From Methylomarinum sp. (lineage in GTDB: Bacteria; Pseudomonadota; Gammaproteobacteria; Methylococcales; Methylomonadaceae), in assembly GCA_013139755.1 (NCBI GenBank), contig WTAG01000195.1, forward strand, positions 1 to 5,196: a stretch of 5,196 bases of DNA, read 5' to 3'. The notes beneath the pieces were generated by a model, which searched no databases, was not told where the DNA came from, and worked only from the letters and a program-made list of their open reading frames with translations. Below, one piece after another: positions 1 through 5,196 of the stretch; position 1 is the stretch's first letter, and each line of letters starts with the position of its first letter. The position numbers and the translations under genes are program-made.

Positions 1-358
1 AGGTACCAAAAACAGCGATAACGTCCGGTTGGCTTTGTTCTGCTAATTTAATGACATCAGGATGATTAATGTGAGGAACACTAACAACTAGGTCTGGTTG
101 GTCAAGTTTTGCAGATTGTTCAGCAAAGAAAAAAGCTTCTTCTTTATTACCCGAGTAGCGTTTTCGGTCTCTAATCCAGCGTGATGCTTTACGGTAAAAT
201 ACACTCGGTTTTAAAAGTTTTAATACTTTGTTTAACGTCCAATGAGAGCCTGTTTCTTGAACTATGGCGATAGGGTTGCCTGCTTTGCATAGTGCATTAG
301 CCACATATAAGTGACGTGGAGAGCTGCCGCATAGAATAAGGATTGATAAATTTGACAT
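1..358 (-). CDS. Formyltransferase-like protein, N-terminal part (cut by the window edge)
   Basis: The first 119 residues are present and the frame continues past the left edge. The N-terminus is a Rossmann-like strand-turn (LSILILCGSSPRH) followed by a helix (YVANALCKAG) and a second strand (IAIVQE). Further on are DLVVSVPHINHPDVI at 89-103 and PDVIAVFGT at 111-119. This layout matches the N-terminal domain of methionyl-tRNA/sugar formyltransferases, in which a formyl group from N10-formyltetrahydrofolate goes to an amino group. The catalytic Asn-His-Asp region of that family would lie mostly outside the window, so activity cannot be judged. In an EPS locus the likely substrate is a nucleotide-linked amino sugar rather than Met-tRNA; this is inference. 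The ATG (minus strand 358-356) follows the upstream stop by 3 nt, in the same frame (TAA-ATC-ATG), so the two genes are surely co-transcribed and probably translationally coupled. No Shine-Dalgarno sequence is visible. Confidence 0.75.
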   Translation of the reverse strand, partial: MSNLSILILCGSSPRHLYVANALCKAGNPIAIVQETGSHWTLNKVLKLLKPSVFYRKASRWIRDRKRYSGNKEEAFFFAEQSAKLDQPDLVVSVPHINHPDVIKLAEQSQPDVIAVFGT

Positions 359-361
359 GAT

Positions 362-1537
362 TTAATTGGTGTTTTTAAGCTGGTCGATAATTAAGGCATC
401 AGCAAAAAACTTGGCTGCCCAGTTGGGAAATTCAAACATGGAATAACGTCCCCATATAGGGAACGAGCCTGCAATAGCCCCATCGTTAACCTGCCCATTT
501 TTGGTCATGTGTTGTTTTTGTTTTAAATAGCTTAGGGCTTTATCAATATTCGGTTGTAGATCATCGCTGTTTTGAGTTTGCGCTAGGCGTGACCAAATGA
601 TGCTGGTTTGAGCTAGACCTGTTAGACAAACATAATAGGCGTTGCTTTGCCAATCCTGATTGTAGGTTCCAGCTATTGAACCGTCGTCTTTTTGAATTTT
701 CGCGAGGGCTATTGCGGCTTTTTCTGCTGCTTTAATGTAGTGATTATTATTAAGTAACAAACCACATTCTAGTATGCCTCTAATCGCATAAGCGATAGTG
801 TGGGTGAATGGCTCAGCATCCGTTGTAAAGGCATTGTTTTTAAACCAGCCATTATCAAGTTGCTGGGTTAATGCCCAATCGATATTTTTTATGGCGGCAT
901 CAATCAGTGCTTGTTCGTTAGCCAGTAGGCCCGTTTGTAATAAAGCCCAGGTGGCACGGGTATTGTATGTGTGGATTATGCCGTTATGGGTGCTGCGACG
1001 CCAACAACCATCTTCATCTTGCTGAGTGATTAACCATTTGCCTGCATTGACTGCAGATACCAGACATTCGCTTCTATTTAGATGCTGGTAGCCACAATTC
1101 ATGCCGTGCATGATTTGTCCGGTATTGAAAATGACTGGCTGGCTTGCTGCCTCTCCAAAATGACCTGGAAATGAGCCATCCTGATTTTGTATGGATAGTT
1201 CCCAGTTTATTATTTCATTTGCACGGTTTAACAGCATAGGTTGCTTTAATAAATCTGCAGCAGCAACAAACGTTTCAATAATGTATCCACTGGTTTCTGG
1301 GTAGCTGGGTAGCCAGTTGTCTTCAAAGCTCCAACCTGCAGAAACACCGCCGCTGTCGGCTTGCTCATCACGTATATCCTGCGCTCGGCAGAGCCAGTTT
1401 ATAGCGGCTGTTAAATGTATATGGTGATCATGTACAGGCTGGGTTGGTTTTATGAGATCACTGATTATTAATTGTATATGCAATGAATTCCATATTTTGT
1501 AACGCAGCGGTAAGCCTATGATTTTTTTTAATGACAT
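362..1537 (-). CDS. Alpha/alpha-toroid polysaccharide-locus protein (VpsJ-like; prenyltransferase/squalene-cyclase-type repeats)
   Basis: This is a complete 391-residue protein without an obvious signal peptide or membrane helix, so probably cytoplasmic. It is built from repeated helical pairs, each closing with a QxxDG-(F/W)-like turn: QNQDGSFPG (117-125), QQDEDGCWR (172-180), QQLDNGWF (225-232), QKDDGSIAG (282-290) and NDGAIAGSF (351-359). Aromatic or polar clusters alternate with these: YPETSGY (79-85), FNTGQIMHG (137-145), YNTRATWALL (191-200), HTIAYAIRG (246-254) and WGRYSMFEFPNW (362-373). This is the signature of an (alpha/alpha) barrel such as terpenoid cyclases, prenyltransferases and some sugar epimerases or lyases. 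Proteins of this kind are annotated as polysaccharide biosynthesis protein VpsJ in EPS clusters; I know of no established reaction. Glu81 and His246 are candidate active-site residues only by their position in conserved-looking motifs. An in-frame TAA two codons upstream makes this ATG the earliest possible start. The preceding bases (CCTCCC) are the reverse of a ribosome binding site. Confidence 0.8.
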   Translation of the reverse strand: MSLKKIIGLPLRYKIWNSLHIQLIISDLIKPTQPVHDHHIHLTAAINWLCRAQDIRDEQADSGGVSAGWSFEDNWLPSYPETSGYIIETFVAAADLLKQPMLLNRANEIINWELSIQNQDGSFPGHFGEAASQPVIFNTGQIMHGMNCGYQHLNRSECLVSAVNAGKWLITQQDEDGCWRRSTHNGIIHTYNTRATWALLQTGLLANEQALIDAAIKNIDWALTQQLDNGWFKNNAFTTDAEPFTHTIAYAIRGILECGLLLNNNHYIKAAEKAAIALAKIQKDDGSIAGTYNQDWQSNAYYVCLTGLAQTSIIWSRLAQTQNSDDLQPNIDKALSYLKQKQHMTKNGQVNDGAIAGSFPIWGRYSMFEFPNWAAKFFADALIIDQLKNTN

Positions 1538-1780
1538 TTTTTAGGGAGGCTGTTTGGGTTGTTGATTTAAATTTAGATAGCTAAAAAAGAAACATCTTAC
1601 AGCCATAAAGTTAAGAAAATTTATATAGGATGTGTTGAGGAACGAAGTGCATCTTTCGATGTGATGCGCTTGCTGTTGTCAGTATATCTTATGTTACAAA
1701 CTTAACTTAATGGCAGTGATCTTAAGCCCTTACCGCAAAGATTGATTCTGATTATAATTTAAATATTGTGTTTTTAAAAG
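1538..1780. other. Intergenic gap with inverted-repeat element, no gene
   Basis: The 243 bases between the CapK-like and VpsJ-like genes contain no plausible ORF. About half is an inverted-repeat element at 1599-1717, itself containing a smaller hairpin. The remainder is AT-rich. I see no clear promoter for the VpsJ-like gene and no poly-T-tailed hairpin immediately after the CapK-like stop, so whether transcription continues across the gap is undecided. The bases at 1720-1730 (TCTTAAGCCCT) recur exactly at 3225-3235 in the other large gap. Confidence 0.7.
1599..1717. repeat. Imperfect inverted-repeat element with internal hairpin (MITE/REP-like)
   Basis: The 17-base arms 1599-1615 (ACAGCCATAAAGTTAAG) and 1701-1717 (CTTAACTTAATGGCAGT) are reverse complements at 15 of 17 positions. 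Between them lies a nested hairpin: AAGTGCATC (1645-1653) pairs with GATGCGCTT (1663-1671) around a 9-base loop, with one G-T wobble when read as plus-strand RNA. In minus-strand RNA, the direction of the operon, that pair becomes an A-C mismatch. Weaker complementarity continues between, so the whole 119 bases could fold as one irregular hairpin. There is no transposase. A small non-autonomous mobile element or a dispersed structural repeat fits; a chance or regulatory structure cannot be excluded from one copy. Confidence 0.55.
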
Positions 1781-3142
1781 TTAAAAGTCTATCGGTAAAG
1801 GTACGTGGCTTACTACATAACGGTGTTTACCTGAATTTTCGGGTGGAATGGTATCTAGTTGGTTAATTTTGATGTCGACTTTACCTAGGCGTTGCTGGAG
1901 TTGCTCTGTAATTTGTTGTTTATTAATTTCTTTCCATAATAAATTAGGGACAACTTGTACTTCTAGCTCATTGGTTGAGTGCTGAATTATTTTAAAAGAG
2001 TCGATACCTTCAATTGCACGTAAAACATAGATGACAGCTAGTGCGTGTAGAATTGTTCCGTCTTGTTTTATGATGAAATCTGTTGAACGGCCAATTACTT
2101 CTCCAAGCACATGAAGACCTCGACCTTCCTTACATATTTCGTTGCTTGCTTTTATCATGTCACCTGTTCTGTAACGAATAAAAGGTTGGGCTTGTGAGCA
2201 CAGCCCTGTTATTACGGCTTCTCCTGTTTCTCCAGCGGGTACTGGTTGGTCTTTTTTGTCGAGTATTTCTAAAATGTGGCTTTCACTCATTAATAACATT
2301 TGTCCAGCTGGTGACTCATGGGCGGTAAAGCCTATGTCTCGACTGCCAAATTCATTGGCAACAGGGACTTGAAAGGTTTCTTGAATGATTTTTCGTTGAT
2401 CAGGATAGAGTGGTTCACCGGTGGTGAAAATAACTTTAAGGCTGGGGATGTTAGTTTGTTGCCTGGTGCTTTGGGCAAACTTAGCCAGTAAAGCAAGGCT
2501 ACTGGCATAGCCATACAGGCATTTGGGTTGGTATTGCTGGATAGTTTTTAAATATTCAGCCATTGTTTCTGGCGACATATCGAAAGCATTTAATAAAACC
2601 TGATTCATTAAACGGTCACGAATTTGTTTGATTTTGTCAGTTTTTTCTAGTTCTACTGGAGCTCCCCATAGGTAAATTTCTTTGTCTCCTATGTCTATTC
2701 CCCATCCTCGCCGTGCTCGAATTCTACCGGCTGCATCAGATGCTTGTCGCCATTTTCCAAAATAAAAACTTAATGGCGTACCGCTGGATCCCCCAGTTGT
2801 ATATCTGTAGGCTCCTCCAGGTACATCCAGCCATGTCGTCTGACTCCCGTGAAGTTGGGCATCCTGCTTTGTCATTGTAGGGATAGTGGTTAAATCTTTA
2901 AGTGACAGTAAATTATCTTTTGATAAGTCTAAAGTGGCTTCTAGGATCCGTTGCTTATGCCAAGGGCAATGTTCAATTGCTAAATTTAGCAATTGCTTTA
3001 ATTTTTTTCGTTGTAATAATTCAATTTGATTTCTGGTAAGCCATTGGGATTTTTCTAAGTCATTTGCATAGCTAATGGTTGGTCGTTTTAGTAGCTTTTC
3101 ATGCAATGGAAAACTTATGTTTTTAACTATTGAAGAATGCAT
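1781..3142 (-). CDS. PaaK/CapK-family adenylate-forming enzyme (phenylacetate-CoA ligase-like)
   Basis: This 453-residue protein has the full motif set of the phenylacetate-CoA ligase branch of the ANL superfamily, and its length is typical. The ATP-phosphate loop is TTGGSSGTP (115-123). FTTGEPL follows at 239-245, EFGSRDIG at 264-271 (adenine-binding region), YRTGD at 324-328 (ribose-binding Asp328) and GRSTDFI at 351-357 (hinge region). The C-terminal small domain ends in SGKHRYV (438-444), where Lys439 is the candidate catalytic lysine. The family activates a carboxylate with ATP to an acyl-adenylate, usually followed by transfer to CoA. CapK-like members are frequent in capsule and EPS clusters, where the acid and acceptor are mostly unknown; acylation of a sugar or protein is inference. 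The protein is probably cytoplasmic. A TAA lies in frame four codons before the ATG, so this is the first possible start; no Shine-Dalgarno precedes it. It is separated from both neighbours by gaps of over 240 bases containing repeats. Confidence 0.88.
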   Translation of the reverse strand: MHSSIVKNISFPLHEKLLKRPTISYANDLEKSQWLTRNQIELLQRKKLKQLLNLAIEHCPWHKQRILEATLDLSKDNLLSLKDLTTIPTMTKQDAQLHGSQTTWLDVPGGAYRYTTGGSSGTPLSFYFGKWRQASDAAGRIRARRGWGIDIGDKEIYLWGAPVELEKTDKIKQIRDRLMNQVLLNAFDMSPETMAEYLKTIQQYQPKCLYGYASSLALLAKFAQSTRQQTNIPSLKVIFTTGEPLYPDQRKIIQETFQVPVANEFGSRDIGFTAHESPAGQMLLMSESHILEILDKKDQPVPAGETGEAVITGLCSQAQPFIRYRTGDMIKASNEICKEGRGLHVLGEVIGRSTDFIIKQDGTILHALAVIYVLRAIEGIDSFKIIQHSTNELEVQVVPNLLWKEINKQQITEQLQQRLGKVDIKINQLDTIPPENSGKHRYVVSHVPLPIDF

Positions 3143-3224
3143 TGTATTGGCTTAATGTTTTATTGGTTATTTGAATTGTATGGTTCTAAGCACTCCGTCA
3201 TTGTTGTGTTGACGAGTTGACCAT

Positions 3225-3423
3225 TCTTAAGCCCTCCCTTGTTGTGGAGGGTTGAGTGAGGAGGAATAAAATAATTCTCTTTTTAAAATATCTTCTATTA
3301 ATCAAGAGCTAAAAGAAAAAGACATTGATTTAAAACCTCTTCACCCAACCCTCTCGGCAATAGCTCCTGCATTGCTCTACTTACCTACATCCATGTAGGC
3401 ATCCAGCAGGAGAGGGCTTAAGA
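3225..3423. repeat. MITE-like long inverted repeat with interrupted right arm
   Basis: The ends are a perfect 12-base inverted repeat: TCTTAAGCCCTC (3225-3236) and GAGGGCTTAAGA (3412-3423). Inside them a second arm pair matches at 16 of 19 positions: 3246-3264 against the reverse complement of 3336-3354. The AT-rich core is 3265-3335. Each side also folds on itself. On the left CCCTCC (3232-3237) pairs with GGAGGG (3246-3251) around 8 bases. On the right CCCTCTC (3349-3355) pairs with GAGAGGG (3410-3416) around a much longer stretch of 54 bases. The element therefore looks like two hairpins facing each other, the right one enlarged by extra sequence. It has no coding capacity, which suggests a non-autonomous mobile element or dispersed repeat. 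Confidence 0.65.
3364..3412. repeat. Nested hairpin inside the right arm of the repeat element
   Basis: CTCCTGC (3364-3370) pairs perfectly with GCAGGAG (3406-3412). Inside this loop CCTACAT (3384-3390) pairs perfectly with ATGTAGG (3393-3399) around two bases. The structure begins about 27 bases past the epsI stop in the direction of transcription. It could stabilise the 3' end of the exosortase-epsI message or weaken read-through. It lacks a T-run on the minus strand, so I do not call it an intrinsic terminator. Confidence 0.6.
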
Positions 3424-3438
3424 GCATACCCGTCAATA

Positions 3439-4068
3439 TTACAATGATGGACTGGATTGTGATTGAAAGTTTTTAATTGCTAAAGATAGGATAGATATTA
3501 TGGGTGATTGATTAAGTGGTTCATTAGTTAAGCTTCCTATTTGTGATGCATAAAATAAAGTCATCGGTTTTCTTGGGCTCATCAGTAACCTTATTGAATC
3601 ACTTAGTTGATGCAGGATGGGATCATCTATGAAATTATTACCATATAGCAGTATATACGCTATACGCATTGAGCCATCATCTTTATTTAGTATATGTACA
3701 GGTATTTCAGGATGGTTAGGTAAGTTTAAAGTTTCCATTGTATTTAGTGAATGGCCATATGATAGAGCGAGTTCTGGGTGATGGTATAAACGTTTATGGT
3801 CGTATGAACGAGCTACAAATAAGCGTACTTTGTTGTGAAGTTTGTCTTGATAGTTTCTTTCAAACCAATCTTCGCTGCCAAAAATATCTTTACCCCATTG
3901 GCTATTTCGTTTTGACGGTGTTGAAGTAAATTGATTCAGTGTGAAAGGGATATTGTTAACAGACTTTCCATCATTAATTATAGCGCCAATATAATTATGT
4001 ATGGTTGTAGGTATTAGTGCTAATGCTAATAAAATGAGGGTGGGTATTAGGTAGCGAGTGGAAATCAT
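3439..4068 (-). CDS. epsI: Exosortase-associated protein EpsI (stand-alone)
   Basis: This 209-residue protein has one N-terminal hydrophobic segment (about 6-24) preceded by Arg5, giving a single-pass inner-membrane protein with a periplasmic body. The EpsI-type core is recognisable: WGKDIFGSEDWFERNY (58-73), the strand VRLFVARSYD (81-90) and the motif KRLYHHPELALSYG (92-105), then a beta-rich stretch with SMRIAYILLYGNNF (133-146). EpsI is known as a domain fused to, or encoded next to, exosortases in EPS loci; its exact biochemical role is unsettled. Many EpsI proteins have a Cys soon after the His-Pro-Glu motif, but here the positions are Ala and Leu and the protein has no cysteine at all. 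The start lies 4 nt after the exosortase stop, which indicates one transcript and supports the pairing. No Shine-Dalgarno is visible. The family call rests on motif and context; the C-terminal 40 residues are less conserved-looking. Confidence 0.82.
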   Translation of the reverse strand: MISTRYLIPTLILLALALIPTTIHNYIGAIINDGKSVNNIPFTLNQFTSTPSKRNSQWGKDIFGSEDWFERNYQDKLHNKVRLFVARSYDHKRLYHHPELALSYGHSLNTMETLNLPNHPEIPVHILNKDDGSMRIAYILLYGNNFIDDPILHQLSDSIRLLMSPRKPMTLFYASQIGSLTNEPLNQSPIISILSLAIKNFQSQSSPSL

Positions 4069-4072
4069 ATGA

Positions 4073-4915
4073 TTATGTTTTTGTTGGGTCTTGGCCTACC
4101 CAAAAAACAATAGGTAAAGCGATCATAAAAGTTAATAAGCCAGAGATCTCATGAGCAGAAGTGGCTAAGATATCAAGACCTACCCAATGTACAAGTAATG
4201 TAAGGATAAATACTCTTGCAATATTTACGCTAATGGCGAGAGGTATGGCAATACATAAAACAATGACTCTTCGCAGTATGTTTGGACATAAATAGGCTGT
4301 GAGAATGGCAATCGTGATGGTAGCGTATAGTGTTGAGAATCCACTGCATGCGTCCGCTACTTGTAATGAGCCATTGGGTATTTCGATTAATGTTCCTGAT
4401 GTAAAATTGGAGATGCCAACTTTTTGTAATAGCCAACCTACACTATCTGTCGCTATATGACGTAGAGCTAGATGAATGGACTCGGTAAATGCAAGGGGTA
4501 TGGGGAGAGTGAATAGCAGCATGGAAATTGGAAATAGAATGATTTTAGTGCGCTCAACCCCTAAAAATAACAAAGAGAGACCAGGTAAAGATAAAAATAA
4601 TGCAGTAGCTGAAAGTAACTGGGTGTGCATTCCTGTATCCAGCATATGTATAAATAATGCGGGGATCAGGATTGCAAATCCCCAAGGTGATGCAGATGTT
4701 GTCAGTTCTTTGTGTAGGCGTAATTCTTTTAATACTAAATATAGGACGGCAACTGTAATAAGAATGCTATGACCATTGTGCCAAACCCCCATTGTCCAAC
4801 GGTCTATAAGCCAAGTGAATGTCGGCATAAACAATAGTATAAATAGTATGCCAGTGAACCCCATGAGTGCTGGGTGAGTGTGGGGTAAGGTAATATCGTT
4901 GATTTTGTTTTTCAT
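4073..4915 (-). CDS. xrt: Exosortase (PEP-CTERM-type sorting membrane protease/transpeptidase)
   Basis: This is a polytopic inner-membrane protein of 280 residues with about eight hydrophobic segments (roughly 17-36, 48-64, 78-92, 101-120, 124-142, 194-213, 216-242, 256-274). All exosortase landmarks are present: WHNGHSIL (45-52), LFTLPIP (134-140), IPNGSLQVADACSGFSTL with Cys190, NIARVFIL with Arg234 and SAHEISGLLTF with His255. Cys, Arg and His form the proposed catalytic triad, analogous to sortase and acting at the periplasmic face. The family is thought to cut C-terminal sorting signals (PEP-CTERM and relatives) and pass the protein to an extracellular destination. The protein ends soon after the His motif, so the EpsI domain is a separate gene (next downstream) rather than fused. 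I cannot assign the subtype (A, B or other). A TAG in frame four codons upstream makes this ATG the first possible start. No Shine-Dalgarno is seen. Confidence 0.93.
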   Translation of the reverse strand: MKNKINDITLPHTHPALMGFTGILFILLFMPTFTWLIDRWTMGVWHNGHSILITVAVLYLVLKELRLHKELTTSASPWGFAILIPALFIHMLDTGMHTQLLSATALFLSLPGLSLLFLGVERTKIILFPISMLLFTLPIPLAFTESIHLALRHIATDSVGWLLQKVGISNFTSGTLIEIPNGSLQVADACSGFSTLYATITIAILTAYLCPNILRRVIVLCIAIPLAISVNIARVFILTLLVHWVGLDILATSAHEISGLLTFMIALPIVFWVGQDPTKT

Positions 4916-4970
4916 GAATAGATACTATGTGACTTAACAGCGGGGAAGTGAAATAATTTTATATAGTTTC

Positions 4971-4986
4971 GGATTTTATTAAATCC
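4971..4986. repeat. Small hairpin in the exosortase leader
   Basis: GGATTT and AAATCC form a perfect 6-base stem around TATT, lying 56 bases upstream of the exosortase start. It is too AT-rich and lacks the T-run for a convincing terminator. It may be a chance dyad in AT-rich DNA or a protein site. Confidence 0.3.
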
Positions 4987-5019
4987 TCGCTCCTTTAGAC
5001 CCATGAACATGCGATAAAT

Positions 5020-5032
5020 AAGTTGATAACTT
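5020..5032. repeat. Short palindrome AAGTT-GAT-AACTT, possible operator
   Basis: Two perfect 5-base half-sites flank 3 bases, about 105 bases before the exosortase start and next to a TTGCAA sequence. The size fits a dimeric regulator site, but a palindrome this short can occur by chance in AT-rich DNA. Confidence 0.2.
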
Positions 5033-5115
5033 GATTGTTTTGCAAAGTTATTTTATGTTCGGTTCTTCGTAAATTAATTACAGCTTATAAAATACTTTAC
5101 TATACTATATAGGCG

Positions 5116-5196
5116 CTAAGCTTTAATGTTAGTTATTGGTGTTGTTTCTGTCAATGAGTGATTAATAGTGTAAGCATTTATTTCTGGCCATGGTAT
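5116..5196 (-). CDS. Possible C-terminal end of an upstream gene (cut by the window edge)
   Basis: One minus-strand frame is open from the right edge to a TAG at 5118-5116. It encodes 26 residues beginning IPWPEINAY and ending PITNIKA. The other two minus-strand frames close at once or contain only a 9-codon ORF. An open stretch this short is not proof of a gene, and I recognise no family. If real, it is the previous gene of the same strand, ending 200 bases before the exosortase. The non-coding alternative is equally possible. Confidence 0.25.
   Translation of the reverse strand: MPWPEINAYTINHSLTETTPITNIKA

Larger units (their letters stand above)
3143..3438. other. Intergenic gap dominated by a MITE-like element, no gene
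   Basis: The 296 bases between epsI and the CapK-like gene hold no credible ORF. About two thirds is the inverted-repeat element at 3225-3423. The remaining 80 bases before the CapK-like start are AT-rich and contain a short dyad CGTCA/TGACG (3196-3200 and 3210-3214, 9-base loop). I looked for a sigma-70 promoter reading leftward and found no pair of boxes at proper spacing, so it is unclear whether the CapK-like gene has its own promoter. Confidence 0.7.
4916..5115 (-). promoter_or_regulatory. AT-rich leader upstream of the exosortase gene, probable promoter region
   Basis: These 200 non-coding bases precede the first gene of the exosortase-epsI pair, so a promoter is expected here. Read leftward, TTGCAA (plus-strand 5041-5046) resembles a -35 box, but no good -10 lies at 16-18 bases, and several TATAAA/TAAAAT-like stretches compete. 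I therefore name no single promoter. Two dyads are visible: GGATTT/AAATCC (4971-4986) and AAGTT/AACTT (5020-5032). An AAGGAG on the minus strand (plus-strand 4990-4995) looks like a ribosome binding site but has no start codon at proper spacing. Confidence 0.35.

Noticed and set aside
798..1025. Plus-strand open frame of 75 codons inside the VpsJ-like gene
   Set aside because: It lies fully antisense to a gene with clear repeat motifs, has low-complexity Ser/Ala/Val/Cys-rich content, and shows no domain or ribosome binding site.
2332..2514. Minus-strand open frame of 60 codons inside the CapK-like gene
   Set aside because: It is an out-of-frame overlap with a well-supported enzyme, and its product has no recognisable feature.
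3349..3416. GC-rich hairpin after epsI as an intrinsic terminator
   Set aside because: No T-run follows it on the minus strand, and it is part of the repeat element; an effect on read-through is possible but not shown.
3225..3423. CRISPR array or riboswitch
   Set aside because: The repeats are inverted, not regularly spaced direct repeats, and no known riboswitch core is recognisable.
3738..3929. Plus-strand open frame of 63 codons antisense to epsI
   Set aside because: It is antisense to the conserved EpsI core; the composition looks like a frame shadow.
4230..4436. Minus-strand open frame of 68 codons within the exosortase gene
   Set aside because: It overlaps the region encoding the catalytic Cys and is out of frame; its His/Ser-rich content is typical of a shadow frame.
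4476..4772. Plus-strand open frame of 98 codons antisense to the exosortase
   Set aside because: It is complementary to membrane-segment codons, and long antisense frames over hydrophobic genes are common by chance.
4990..4995. AAGGAG on the minus strand as ribosome binding site of a leader peptide
   Set aside because: No ATG, GTG or TTG lies at 5-10 bases downstream in the right direction.

Overview
The window is a compact piece of an exopolysaccharide/exosortase locus from a moderately AT-rich bacterium. All convincing genes lie on the minus strand and read from the right edge to the left. Exosortase/EpsI systems occur mainly in Gram-negative, EPS-producing, often environmental bacteria. 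That context, with the gene types here, suggests a proteobacterium, most likely a gammaproteobacterium. This placement is inference, since no taxonomic marker gene is present.

Layout in transcription order (right to left): (1) 5116-5196, an open frame running in from the right edge that may be the tail of another gene, weakly supported. (2) 4916-5115, an AT-rich non-coding leader with two small dyads. (3) 4073-4915, a stand-alone exosortase with Cys190, Arg234 and His255 intact. (4) 3439-4068, its partner EpsI, starting 4 nt after the exosortase stop. (5) 3143-3438, a gap filled mostly by a MITE-like inverted-repeat element. (6) 1781-3142, a PaaK/CapK-type adenylate-forming enzyme. (7) 1538-1780, a second gap holding a different inverted-repeat element. 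(8) 362-1537, an alpha/alpha-toroid protein resembling VpsJ-type polysaccharide proteins. (9) 1-358, the N-terminal part of a formyltransferase-like protein that runs off the left edge and starts 3 nt after the previous stop.

How they may work together: exosortase and EpsI form the membrane module that processes proteins carrying a PEP-CTERM-like C-terminal sorting signal. Such modules are commonly encoded within EPS clusters. The other three genes look like cytoplasmic modification functions: carboxylate activation, a toroidal carbohydrate- or lipid-active enzyme, and transfer of a formyl group, probably to an amino sugar. No glycosyltransferase, flippase, polymerase or PEP-CTERM substrate is visible, so the rest of the locus must lie outside the window.

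The most unusual non-coding signals are the two unrelated repeat elements in the two large gaps, which share the 11-mer TCTTAAGCCCT, and the absence of a recognisable Shine-Dalgarno sequence before all five genes. I see no RNA gene, CRISPR array, transposase or phage gene.
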